From NCBI GenBank assembly GCA_022821545.1, contig JAJEDJ010000021.1, positions 1 to 59,172 on the forward strand: a stretch of 59,172 nucleotides of DNA, read 5' to 3'. The notes beneath the pieces were generated by a model. It was not told where the DNA came from, ran no database searches, and saw only the letters and a program-made list of their open reading frames with translations. Positions 52,804 to 59,172 of the stretch are shown here, piece after piece. Each line of letters opens with the position of its first letter. Positions within the stretch are counted from its first letter, which is position 1. The position numbers and the translations under genes are program-made. The stretch is from Caldilineaceae bacterium. Its GTDB lineage: Bacteria; Chloroflexota; Anaerolineae; Caldilineales; Caldilineaceae.

Positions 52804-52901
52804 GCGCATTCAGTAGTGCGCCTACAACAACGTGCCTACAGTGACGCCCCTACAGGAACGCGCATATGATAACGCGCATACTGTAGCGCACCTGCGGCCA
52901 A
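52804..52901. repeat. Seven degenerate 14-bp tandem units upstream of the dehydratase-like gene
   Basis: Seven units of 14 bp beginning GCGC/GTGC/GCCC (for example GCGCCTACAACAAC, GTGCCTACAGTGAC, GCGCATATGATAAC) cover 52804-52901. Their sequence differs from the 51471-51568 array, but the period and copy number are the same. They lie upstream of the minus-strand gene start and before the rpsT promoter. Confidence 0.7.
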
Positions 52902-52985
52902 TCTGCCACATTTCGCAACCAAAATGAAGCATTTGTGTAACTTGTCTGGCCGGAAGGAGAAATCGTGCGCCGGCGCCCGCCCGGA

Positions 52986-53014
52986 TTGACTTTGACCCCT
53001 GCCCTTGCTAAAAT
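52986..53014 (+). promoter_or_regulatory. Promoter of rpsT
   Basis: TTGACT (52986-52991), a 17-bp spacer and TAAAAT (53009-53014) form a strong housekeeping promoter upstream of rpsT. The leader of about 60 nt holds the GGAG ribosome site. Confidence 0.7.
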
Positions 53015-53081
53015 GAAGCCAACTCTGGTTCACTGGGAAAGTCACAGACCGAGCGGCCGCAGGGCCGCCGTGGAGACACAG

Positions 53082-53348
53082 ATGCCGAATATCAGATCAG
53101 CCGCTAAGCGGGCGCGCCAGGACTTGCGCCGCCGCGACCGTAATCGAGGATACCGCAGTGCCGCCCGCACAGCTGTCAAGAGGGCGCGTGAATCAATCGA
53201 AGAATCCGACCCGGAGGCGCCCGAGGCGGTTCGCCAAGCCTACATTGCCCTGGACAAAGCTGCGCAACGCGGCGCAATTCATGCCAACAATGCCGCACGC
53301 CGCAAGAGCAGACTGAAGCGCCAGCAAAAGAAATCTCTGGCAGAATAA
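53082..53348 (+). CDS. rpsT: 30S ribosomal protein S20
   Basis: This is an 88-residue, strongly basic protein. The start M-P-N-I-R-S-A-A-K-R-A-R-Q-D and the C-terminal H-A-N-N-A-A-R-R-K-S-R-L segment are the S20 hallmarks. It binds 16S rRNA near the bottom of the 30S body. The frame is open upstream, but only the ATG at 53082, preceded by TGGAGA, gives the family N-terminus. It is monocistronic, between a strong promoter and an intrinsic terminator. Confidence 0.97.
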   Translation: MPNIRSAAKRARQDLRRRDRNRGYRSAARTAVKRARESIEESDPEAPEAVRQAYIALDKAAQRGAIHANNAARRKSRLKRQQKKSLAE

Positions 53349-53421
53349 AGGCAGGGCAGTTCCAGCCAGGGATCTGTCCCGAACCGGGACGCGCCGGGAT
53401 AATAGGAGTCTCCGACCACAT

Positions 53422-53453
53422 GCCGCCTACGTTCGCTTACGGCGGCTTTTTTT
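53422..53453 (+). terminator. Intrinsic terminator of rpsT
   Basis: GCCGCC (53422-53427) pairs with GGCGGC (53441-53446) around a 13-nt loop and is followed by seven T's (53447-53453). It overlaps the last codons of the convergent nth gene. On the minus strand no T-run follows, so it works for rpsT only. Confidence 0.8.
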
Positions 53454-54171
53454 GCGTTCGCGTCTCCTGCTCCGAAGCATCTTCCTCCCAGTCGCCAGCG
53501 CATGCACTGTAGTCGCAATCACCGTTCAGTACGCAGACTCCGCAGCGGGGCGTGCGCGCGCTGCAGACCGACCGGCCGTGGCGAATCAGGTTTACGTGCA
53601 GGCAGAAGTAAGTTTCCTCCGGCAGCATCTTCTCCCAGACGCCCTTGATCTTCTCCGTCGCCGCCCGCCGTCCGCTCATGCCCAGGCGCTGGGTCACGCG
53701 TTGAACGTGCGTGTCCACCGGAAAGGCTGCCATGCCGTAGGCGAACAGAAGCACGATGCTGGCCGTCTTGTGGCCTACGCCCGGAAAACGCTGCAAATAG
53801 GTCTGGGCCGCTGCCGGGGCCATCTCGCGCACGTGGTCCAGGCTGTAGCGGCCCGTTTCCCTGTATAAAATCTCCAAAGTCTCGACGATGTGGGGCGCCT
53901 TCTGGTTGTACATCCCCGCGATGCGGATAGCCTCTTTGATCTCATCGAGGGGCGCCGTGCGCACTGCGTCCCAGTCGCCCGCGAAGCGCGTCTTGAGCCT
54001 TTCAAACGCTCTGCCCGAGTTGAGATCGTTCGTGTTGGCGCTGAGGATCGTCTGGATCAGTTGGTCAAAACCGGAACGGCTTGGATTCCATTCCGGTTCG
54101 CCGTACTCTTCCACCAGCAGTTCGTAGATCTTGCGGGCCTTTGCATCCAGCCCGCGCTCTTCCTCTGCCAT
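53437..54171 (-). CDS. nth: Endonuclease III-family DNA glycosylase
   Basis: This is a 244-residue HhH-GPD base-excision repair enzyme. The helix-hairpin-helix is F-P-G-V-G-H-K-T-A near residue 130, with the catalytic Lys. V-D-T-H-V near 153 supplies the catalytic Asp. The four Cys of the [4Fe-4S] loop follow the exact C-x6-C-x2-C-x5-C spacing near the C-terminus (C-S-A-R-T-P-R-C-G-V-C). It removes oxidised pyrimidines. The ATG at 54171 is preferred over 54204. It lies 40 bases after alr on the same strand. Confidence 0.93.
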   Translation of the reverse strand: MAEEERGLDAKARKIYELLVEEYGEPEWNPSRSGFDQLIQTILSANTNDLNSGRAFERLKTRFAGDWDAVRTAPLDEIKEAIRIAGMYNQKAPHIVETLEILYRETGRYSLDHVREMAPAAAQTYLQRFPGVGHKTASIVLLFAYGMAAFPVDTHVQRVTQRLGMSGRRAATEKIKGVWEKMLPEETYFCLHVNLIRHGRSVCSARTPRCGVCVLNGDCDYSACAGDWEEDASEQETRTQKKPP

Positions 54172-54211
54172 ATCTTGTCCCGCTCGGGAGCCGGCCGCCC
54201 GCAACCCGGCT

Positions 54212-55381
54212 TCAAATCGCCACGCGCGGCAGCCGCGCCATCAGTCGGCTCGCCACCTCATAGTTGTTCGTTTCCAGCCGGGCCGCGGCCTCCTCCGCCG
54301 AAATGGTTCCGCCCTGCTGCTCTCCGATCAAGACGACCTCGTCGTCGCGGGCAACAGGCATTCCGGACGCCGTCAATTCGGTCACGTCTGCGAAAGCGTG
54401 GTCCATGCAGATGCGGCCAACGACAGGCGCCTGGCGGCCGCCGATCAGCACGCTCCTCCACGTACGCGGTCTGCGGGGAAAGCCGTCGGCGTATCCTACC
54501 GGTACCACGGCCACGGTGCGGGGACCGGGGGCCCGCCAAGCGTTGCCGTAGGAAACCGGTTCGCCGGCGCTCAGGCTGCGTACTTGGGCGATGCGCGCCT
54601 TCCAGCTCAGAACAGGGCGCATTTCCGGCGGCGCCGGCGCCTCGTCACTTGGCGAAAGACCATACAGGAGGATGCCGCAGCGGACCGCGTCCAGGTGCGC
54701 CTCCGGCAGGTCGATGGTGGCGGCTGAGTTGGCGGCATGGGCAATCGGCGGGCGGCAGCCCGCGCGCGTGAGCTGTTCCAGGAGCCTAGTGAAACGACCG
54801 AGCTGCTTTCGGCTGTAACCCTTGTCGGCCTCGTCAGCCGTACTGAAGTGCGTATAGATGCCTTCCAGCCTTAAACTCGCATTTTCCCGGAGCAGTCTGC
54901 ACAGCGCCGGCGCGGCCGCGGGGTCGATACCCAGCCGGTGCATTCCCGTATCCACCTTGAGATGCGCGGTAACCGGCTTTCCCAAGCGGGCGGCGGCCGC
55001 GGCGAAGTCAAGGGCGGCGCGCGTTTCGTAGACCGATACCGCGAGATCGTATTCCAGCAGCGTTTCTGCCAGCTCCGGCGGTGTGTATCCCAGCAGGAGA
55101 ATGGGGGCGCGTACGCCCGCTTCGCGCAGGCAGATCGCCTCGTTCACCGCGGCCACTGCCAGGCGGTCTGCGCCGGCCTCCAAAGCCGCCGGCGCGATCA
55201 GTTCGGCGCCGTGGCCGTACGCATTGGCCTTGACCACCGCATAGAGAAGCCGGCCGGGCCCGATGCGCCGCCGCAGGGCGGCGATATTGCCAGCCAGCGC
55301 GCCCAGATCGATCTCCAGCCACGTCGGACGCGCGATCGGATGCGAATGAAGCCGTTCGGAAGAAGATGTCGCCGCTACCAT
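54212..55381 (-). CDS. alr: Alanine racemase
   Basis: This is a roughly 389-residue PLP enzyme that makes D-alanine for peptidoglycan. The PLP Lys is in V-V-K-A-N-A-Y-G-H-G near residue 50. The C-terminal catalytic Tyr is in V-S-Y-G-N-A-W near 272, followed by V-G-Y-A-D-G and G-R-I-C-M-D. K-V-D-T-G-M-H-R-L-G near 142 is typical. The ATG at 55381 overlaps the end of the PHP gene by 7 bases; a GTG at 55408 adds nine residues. The PHP, alr and nth genes form a minus-strand run. Confidence 0.94.
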   Translation of the reverse strand: MVAATSSSERLHSHPIARPTWLEIDLGALAGNIAALRRRIGPGRLLYAVVKANAYGHGAELIAPAALEAGADRLAVAAVNEAICLREAGVRAPILLLGYTPPELAETLLEYDLAVSVYETRAALDFAAAAARLGKPVTAHLKVDTGMHRLGIDPAAAPALCRLLRENASLRLEGIYTHFSTADEADKGYSRKQLGRFTRLLEQLTRAGCRPPIAHAANSAATIDLPEAHLDAVRCGILLYGLSPSDEAPAPPEMRPVLSWKARIAQVRSLSAGEPVSYGNAWRAPGPRTVAVVPVGYADGFPRRPRTWRSVLIGGRQAPVVGRICMDHAFADVTELTASGMPVARDDEVVLIGEQQGGTISAEEAAARLETNNYEVASRLMARLPRVAI

Positions 55382-56274
55382 CCGTTCAAGTCCCGCAGCC
55401 TCTGCCACTGTTCCACTTCAAGGCCCGCCTCGCCGAGACGGTTCGGCTTGCGTTCGCCGTGGTAGTCGCTGCCGCCCGTCTGGAAAAGGTCGAACCGGGC
55501 TGCCAGCTCGGCGAAACAGGCGATCGGCCTGTCGGTCGAATCTCTTCCTTCCTCGGCATACGGGTACTGGACCTCCAGGCCGTCGAGGCCGGCGTCAACC
55601 AGGCGGGCCAGTGACGCCTCCAGGCTGCGAATGCGGCGGTAGATGCCGGGATGGGCCAGAACCGCCTTTCCCCCTGCAACGTGTGTAAGTTCGATGGCCT
55701 CCACGACGCCCAGGATGAAAGAACGGGGCACGTGGGTCGGGTTTTCGGCGTCGGAGGCGAGGTACTGCTGGAAGACGTCGCTCAGCGAACTGAATCTGTG
55801 CGGGTTGTATTTGAGTGCGATCTGGGCGATGTGAGGGCGCCCGGGCACGCCTCCCGCCAGGGCCAGCACCTCATCCACCGGCACATGCACGCCATAGCTC
55901 TGCAGCCGCTCCACCTGGCGTGACTTCTGTTCTATGCGGCTCTCCTTCAGCCGGTTCATCGTATCGAGGAGCGTTGAATTGGTCGGGTCGATGCCATAGC
56001 CGAGGATGTCGAAGTCCCGAAAGTCGTTCTCACGGTCGCGTGCCGTGCTGAATTCGACGGCGGGCAGCACGTGGACGCCTGCTGCTGCTCCTTGGGCCTG
56101 GGCCTCGGCAACGCCGAGAACGCTGTCGTGGTCGGTCACCGCCAGAACGCCGATGCCCAGCGCCGCGGCCTTGCGCACCAGCTCTACCGGTGTGTCGGTG
56201 CCGTCTGAACAGTTGCTGTGTACCTGCAGGTCCACAGGGTAAACTCGAGGGGAACTGTCGGGCTGGACAACCAT
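55375..56274 (-). CDS. PHP-domain phosphoesterase (TrpH/YciV-like)
   Basis: This is a 299-residue PHP hydrolase. Visible metal-site segments: D-L-Q-V-H-S-N-C-S-D-G near residue 15, T-D-H-D-S near 47, A-V-E-F-S near 73, G-R-P-H near 144, A-H-P-G near 207 and G-S-D-Y-H-G near 272. The usual D-L-H-x-H has Gln at the first His, and the H-x-L-G-Y position has Asp, so two ligands differ from YciV. The family removes 3'-5' linked nucleotides or phosphates. The ATG at 56274 has no strong ribosome site. It overlaps alr at its 3' end. Confidence 0.82.
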   Translation of the reverse strand: MVVQPDSSPRVYPVDLQVHSNCSDGTDTPVELVRKAAALGIGVLAVTDHDSVLGVAEAQAQGAAAGVHVLPAVEFSTARDRENDFRDFDILGYGIDPTNSTLLDTMNRLKESRIEQKSRQVERLQSYGVHVPVDEVLALAGGVPGRPHIAQIALKYNPHRFSSLSDVFQQYLASDAENPTHVPRSFILGVVEAIELTHVAGGKAVLAHPGIYRRIRSLEASLARLVDAGLDGLEVQYPYAEEGRDSTDRPIACFAELAARFDLFQTGGSDYHGERKPNRLGEAGLEVEQWQRLRDLNGW

Positions 56275-56350
56275 TGCTTTACTGTCCGATCGCTGCTGGT
56301 TGGCGGAGGCGGGCGACCCGGCTGCGCCGCAGCGTGGGTGGCACGTAAAG

Positions 56351-56376
56351 AAAAAACGCCCGGGTGGCCCCGGACG
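56351..56376 (-). terminator. Intrinsic terminator of the 6S RNA-like gene
   Basis: On the minus strand an 8-bp stem (CGTCCGGG with CCCGGGCG, one U-G pair) with a 4-nt loop is followed by six T's (56356-56351). It ends transcription of the RNA locus before the PHP gene, which starts about 75 bases downstream. Confidence 0.85.
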
Positions 56377-56379
56377 CAT

Positions 56380-56571
56380 TTCCAACCCCGCAATGTCGTG
56401 TGATCCAGTGGGTACGAACCGAGGTTCGTAGGTGGGCGCCGGCTGGTCGCTTCCGTCTTGCCCTCTCCCGCGAGGGGCGGGCTATCACATCCACGTACCT
56501 TCGCCTTGCTTCCCGTTTGTCTGGTGTTGGTTCGCCCTCAAACTAGTCAATCACGGGCATTGCAGGGCTGC
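56380..56571 (-). ncRNA. ssrS: 6S RNA candidate (regulator of RNA polymerase)
   Basis: 6S RNA is a roughly 185-nt long-hairpin RNA that mimics an open promoter and binds sigma70-RNA polymerase. Here a transcript of about 190 nt starts at the predicted site near 56571. A 13-bp closing helix (CAGCCCUGCAAUG, 56570-56558, with CAUUGCGGGGUUG, 56395-56383) is followed by a small internal loop and a 5-bp helix (56554-56550 with 56404-56400). A central bubble carries on its 3' strand a perfect 8-bp hairpin (56430-56413; UACGAACC/GGUUCGUA) within CCACCUACGAACCUCGG, much like proteobacterial 6S. A GC-rich apical hairpin lies at 56482-56460. Own promoter and terminator flank it. Confidence 0.7.
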
Positions 56572-56577
56572 CGTGAA

Positions 56578-56607
56578 ACTATAGCACAGTTTGAAATACC
56601 CCGCCAA
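56578..56607 (-). promoter_or_regulatory. Promoter of the 6S RNA-like gene
   Basis: On the minus strand, TTGGCG (56607-56602), an 18-bp spacer and TATAGT (56583-56578) with an extended TG-N upstream of the -10. The predicted start, near 56571, falls at the first base of the closing helix. Confidence 0.6.
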
Positions 56608-56652
56608 ACGGAATTTCAGTCCTGGGCGGCGCGCCCGGCCGCCGCCCCTCCC

Positions 56653-58548
56653 TCACTCTGCGCCCTCTTTCTCCTCTCTGACGGCTGCTTCTCTCACGGC
56701 AATGTGCAGTTCCGCCAGCTGGTCCTCCTCAACAAGGCTCGGGGCTTCCAGGAGAAGGTCTGTCCCGGTTGCCGTCTTCGGAAATGCCATTACCTCGCGA
56801 ATGCTCTGCGCATCGGCGAACAGGGCGACCACTCGCTCGATTCCCATGGCGATGCCCCCGTGCGGCGGGGCACCGTACTGGAACGCCTCAAGCATGTGCC
56901 CGAACTGTTCGTCCACCTCCCTTTCGCTCAGCCCCAATCGCTGGAACATCCGCATCTGCTGCTCGCTGCGGTGGATGCGGATACTGCCGCCGCCTATCTC
57001 CCAGCCGTTGAGCACGATGTCGTAGGCCTTGGCCTTGACGTCGCCGGGCCGCTCTTCCAGAATGCTCCAGTCCTCGTCGCGGGCGCTCGTGAATGGATGG
57101 TGGATGGCCCCCCAGCGATCTTCTTCTCGGTCGTATTCGAGCAGTGGAAAGTCCACCACCCAGCAATAGGCCAGGAGGTCCGAGCTGATCAGATTGTTGC
57201 GTGCGCCGATCTCCAGGCGCAGGTTGGCCAGCGCCGGATTGGTCACGCCTTCTTCGTCTGCCACCAGGAGAATCAGGTCTCCCTTTGCGGCCTCGGACGC
57301 CGCGACGATGCCGGCGATCTCCTCCTCGCTCAGAAACTTGATGATTGGACTCCGCAGGCTCTCCGCCGCAAAAGTTCCGTCCGCGGCGGCTTCCCCGGTG
57401 AGGCCGATCCAGGCCAGCCCCTTTGCCCCGTACGGTTTCACGTATTCGATCAGCCCGTCGATCTCTCTGCGGCTCAGCTCCGCCCCTTGCGGGAACAGTA
57501 CCCCCTTGACGATGCCGCCGGCGGCCACCGCGTTCTTGAACACGCCAAAACGGCTGTTGCGGACCAGGTCCGTGACCTCGAAAAGCTGGAGCCCGAAACG
57601 GATATCCGGGCGGTCGATGCCGTACTTGTCCATCGCCTCGTCGTAGGTCATCACCGGGAACGGGATCTGCTGCACCGGCTTGTCGCTGATCTTTGCGGAC
57701 AGTTGGATCATCATCTCCTCGATCAGAGCCATGATGTCGCCGGCCTCGACGAAGCTCATCTCCAGGTCCAGCTGCGTGAACTCGGGCTGCCGGTCTGCGC
57801 GCAGGTCCTCGTCGCGAAAACAGCGGGCAATCTGAAAGTAGCGCTCGCAGCCGGCAATCATCAGCAGCTGCTTCATCTGCTGGGGAGACTGCGGCAGCGC
57901 GTAGAACCGGCCCGGATGGATGCGGCTGGGCACGACGAAATCGCGCGCGCCCTCCGGTGTGCTTTTGAGCAGGATCGGCGTCTCGACCTCGAGAAACTCC
58001 CTGTCGTAGAAATAGTTGCGAATGAAGCGGACGATCTCGTGCCGCAGCCGCAGATTCTCGGCCAGCTTGGGGCGCCGCAGGTCCAGGTAGCGGTACTTCA
58101 GCCGCACCGCCTCGTCGACCTCGTTGCCCTGGCCGCCGCTGATGACGAAGGGAGGCGTGCGCGCCTCGCTCAGGATCTCCAGTTCGCTTGCGATGACCTC
58201 GATCTCCCCCGTCTCCAGCTCGGGATTCTCGAAGCCCTGCGGCCGCTTCTGCACCGCGCCGCTCACCTTCACAACAAACTCGCTCCGCACCTGCGAGGCG
58301 ACTTCAAGCGCCTCAGCGCCATTCCTGCTACTGCTGCTATTGCTGGAGCCATTGGACGGATTGGCCGCATTCGGCAGATCGATTTCAGGGTCATCCGAGA
58401 CGGTGACCTGGGTGATGCCAAAACGGTCGCGCAGGTCCAGGAAAATCAGTCCGCCGTGATCGCGGCGGCGGTTGACCCACCCGGAAAGAGTAACCGCTTT
58501 CCCGGCATCGCTGGCTCGCAGTTCGCCACAAGTATGGGTCTTCAGCAT
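56653..58548 (-). CDS. aspS: Aspartyl-tRNA synthetase
   Basis: This is a 631-residue class IIb synthetase. The N-terminal OB-fold has [12 protein letters not shown] near residue 22. Motif 2 is the F-R-D-E-D-L-R segment near 240, and motif 3 is the G-G-I-A-M-G-I-E-R end near 565. A bacterial GAD-type insertion domain (about 305-430) is present. A Ser/Asn-rich loop (about 63-75), encoded by a trinucleotide-repeat-like stretch at about 58325-58362, interrupts the OB fold. The ATG at 58548 follows TGGAGCA; the longer frame has no support. The 6S-like RNA gene follows on the same strand. Confidence 0.96.
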   Translation of the reverse strand: MLKTHTCGELRASDAGKAVTLSGWVNRRRDHGGLIFLDLRDRFGITQVTVSDDPEIDLPNAANPSNGSSNSSSSRNGAEALEVASQVRSEFVVKVSGAVQKRPQGFENPELETGEIEVIASELEILSEARTPPFVISGGQGNEVDEAVRLKYRYLDLRRPKLAENLRLRHEIVRFIRNYFYDREFLEVETPILLKSTPEGARDFVVPSRIHPGRFYALPQSPQQMKQLLMIAGCERYFQIARCFRDEDLRADRQPEFTQLDLEMSFVEAGDIMALIEEMMIQLSAKISDKPVQQIPFPVMTYDEAMDKYGIDRPDIRFGLQLFEVTDLVRNSRFGVFKNAVAAGGIVKGVLFPQGAELSRREIDGLIEYVKPYGAKGLAWIGLTGEAAADGTFAAESLRSPIIKFLSEEEIAGIVAASEAAKGDLILLVADEEGVTNPALANLRLEIGARNNLISSDLLAYCWVVDFPLLEYDREEDRWGAIHHPFTSARDEDWSILEERPGDVKAKAYDIVLNGWEIGGGSIRIHRSEQQMRMFQRLGLSEREVDEQFGHMLEAFQYGAPPHGGIAMGIERVVALFADAQSIREVMAFPKTATGTDLLLEAPSLVEEDQLAELHIAVREAAVREEKEGAE

Positions 58549-58672
58549 AGCAGTGCTCCATAAAGTTGGATCGAATCGATGGCGCATCCCGTGAACGCAC
58601 CCTGCAAACGTGGACTCTGCGCACTCGGCGCAATTCGGCGTCCACGTCGCCGCGCGCTCTGCAAGAAACCCA

Positions 58673-58701
58673 ATTATAGATGGGACGGGGGGCCGGCGCA
58701 A
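58673..58701 (-). promoter_or_regulatory. Promoter of aspS
   Basis: On the minus strand, TTGCGC (58701-58696), a 17-bp spacer and a perfect TATAAT (58678-58673). The leader of about 118 nt contains the 8-bp inverted repeat. Confidence 0.6.
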
Positions 58702-58734
58702 TTTTTCGACCCCGCACAGTCGTCCGCCGAACCC

Positions 58735-58830
58735 CTCTCACTCCTCTCTCCTCTTCACTCACTCCTCGCCCTTCCCCTCTCTCCTCGCCGTTCCTCACTC
58801 CTCTCTCCTCTCCCCTCACTCCTCGCCGTT
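58735..58830. repeat. Pyrimidine-rich low-complexity tract
   Basis: This is a stretch almost wholly of C and T with recurring CTCCTCTCTCCTC and CACTCCTCGCC units. Two copies of about 32 bp start at 58739 and 58796 (57-bp offset). It lies upstream of the aspS promoter. Confidence 0.75.
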
Positions 58831-59070
58831 CTTGCGTTCGTAGAAAACCTGTGTTAGTCTTTGCGAGATTTCGATACTGATGCAGCGGTCTGCGTTTGGG
58901 CGCACGCCCCTGCATACCACGAGGCCCAATCTCGTGATAGTCTCGTCTATCACTGGTCTGGGCCTTTCCGCGTTCCGTACAACCGAAGGGGCGGCCCGGC
59001 CCCAACCACCATTTCCCCGGCCAGCCGGCCGCACGTCCGCTGGCCGACACACGTCAAGGAGAAACTGACT

Positions 59071-59172
59071 GTGGCAAGAACACAATGCTGTGGCATCAAG
59101 AAAGACGGCACGCCCTGCCAGGGACACGCCCTCGAACAGTTCGGCGGCCTCTGCATCGCACACGGCCCGTCC
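59071..59172 (+). CDS. Small Cys/His-rich protein, partial (cut by window end)
   Basis: A GTG at 59071, with AAGGAGA 9-10 bases upstream, opens a frame of 34 codons to the end of the window. The visible residues include T-Q-C-C-G-I-K-K-D-G-T-P-C and, after about ten residues, G-L-C-I-A-H-G. This C-x(n)-G-x-P-C ... C-x-x-H pattern is a short zinc-binding motif found in many small hypothetical and phage-related proteins. The function is unknown and the C-terminus is missing. Confidence 0.6.
   Translation, partial: MARTQCCGIKKDGTPCQGHALEQFGGLCIAHGPS

Larger units (their letters stand above)
56275..56652. other. aspS-PHP spacer carrying the 6S RNA-like locus
   Basis: This 378-bp spacer holds no protein gene. 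It contains a minus-strand promoter, an RNA resembling 6S RNA and an intrinsic terminator, all described separately. A GC-rich hairpin without a T-run (GGGCGGC 56624-56630 with GCCGCCC 56641-56647) follows the aspS stop. Confidence 0.65.
58549..59070. other. Divergent intergenic region upstream of aspS
   Basis: This 522-bp region holds the aspS promoter (58673-58701, minus), an 8-bp perfect inverted repeat in the aspS leader (ACGTGGAC 58608-58615, GTCCACGT 58640-58647) and a pyrimidine-rich tract (about 58735-58830). The tract contains two near-copies of a 32-bp CTCC-rich block at 58739 and 58796. No T-box motif, tRNA or protein gene is recognised. Confidence 0.55.

Noticed and set aside
56275..56652. 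T-box riboswitch controlling a downstream gene
   Set aside because: There is no AAGGTGGTACCGCG-like T-box sequence. The closing helix, 3'-strand hairpin and independent promoter fit 6S RNA better, and the terminator ends the transcript rather than acting as an attenuator of an aminoacyl-tRNA gene.
56458..58563. 701-codon frame on the plus strand opposite aspS
   Set aside because: It is exactly antisense to a clearly conserved aspS; long antisense frames are expected in GC-rich DNA, and the translation shows no family features.

Overview
The window is about 59 kb of GC-rich bacterial chromosome with closely packed genes on both strands. I infer a member of the Chloroflexota, possibly near the Caldilineales. 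The grounds are the type A2 haem-copper oxidase cluster with a CtaG assembly factor, the high GC content, many sugar-acid and Gfo/Idh/MocA cassettes, and the mix of housekeeping genes. No rRNA gene or other lineage marker is present to prove this. I see no prophage, insertion sequence, CRISPR array or tRNA gene.

Layout. 0.5-8.9 kb: a large BNR-repeat protein, three MFS transporters and a nucleoside hydrolase. 9-17.6 kb: an amidohydrolase, an orphan BrnA-like antitoxin, a Yip1-type membrane protein, SRPBCC and VOC proteins, a sugar isomerase/oxidoreductase pair, a serine hydrolase and another MFS transporter. 17.7-24 kb (minus strand): an aerobic terminal oxidase operon (subunits II, I, IV, III, CtaG, a signal-peptide protein, SURF1) behind a near-consensus promoter. 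Back to back with it lies a gene for a tyrosine recombinase-fold protein that has lost most catalytic residues. 25.4-37.3 kb: rsmA-lepA, an Lgt-fold paralog lacking key residues, thiamine pyrophosphokinase, DUF456, NAD(P)H-hydrate epimerase, nadC-nadA, and a folKP-siroheme operon. 37.6-45.4 kb: catabolic and accessory genes (PhyH dioxygenase, zinc alcohol dehydrogenase, LysM protein, a sugar isomerase, a Gfo/Idh protein, a MenC/NSAR-family enolase, DUF429). 45.4-52.8 kb: glnS and a hexuronate or sugar-acid catabolic group (fructuronate reductase-like SDR, uxaC, a ketoglutarate-semialdehyde-type dehydrogenase, an acid-sugar dehydratase-like enolase). 53-59 kb: rpsT, nth, alr, a PHP phosphoesterase, a strong 6S RNA candidate, aspS, and the start of a small Cys/His-rich protein cut by the window end.

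The most notable items are four. The first is a complete 6S RNA-like locus (promoter, roughly 190-nt long-hairpin RNA, intrinsic terminator) between aspS and the PHP gene. The second and third are two intact but apparently catalytically dead paralogs (tyrosine recombinase, Lgt). The fourth is a set of short tandem repeats, several with a 14-bp period, at gene junctions. Several otherwise conventional enzymes also carry low-complexity insertion loops. Functional calls rest on family motifs read by eye; no database search was possible. Start codons were moved from the longest reading frame wherever a ribosome-binding site or the family's normal N-terminus pointed to an internal start.
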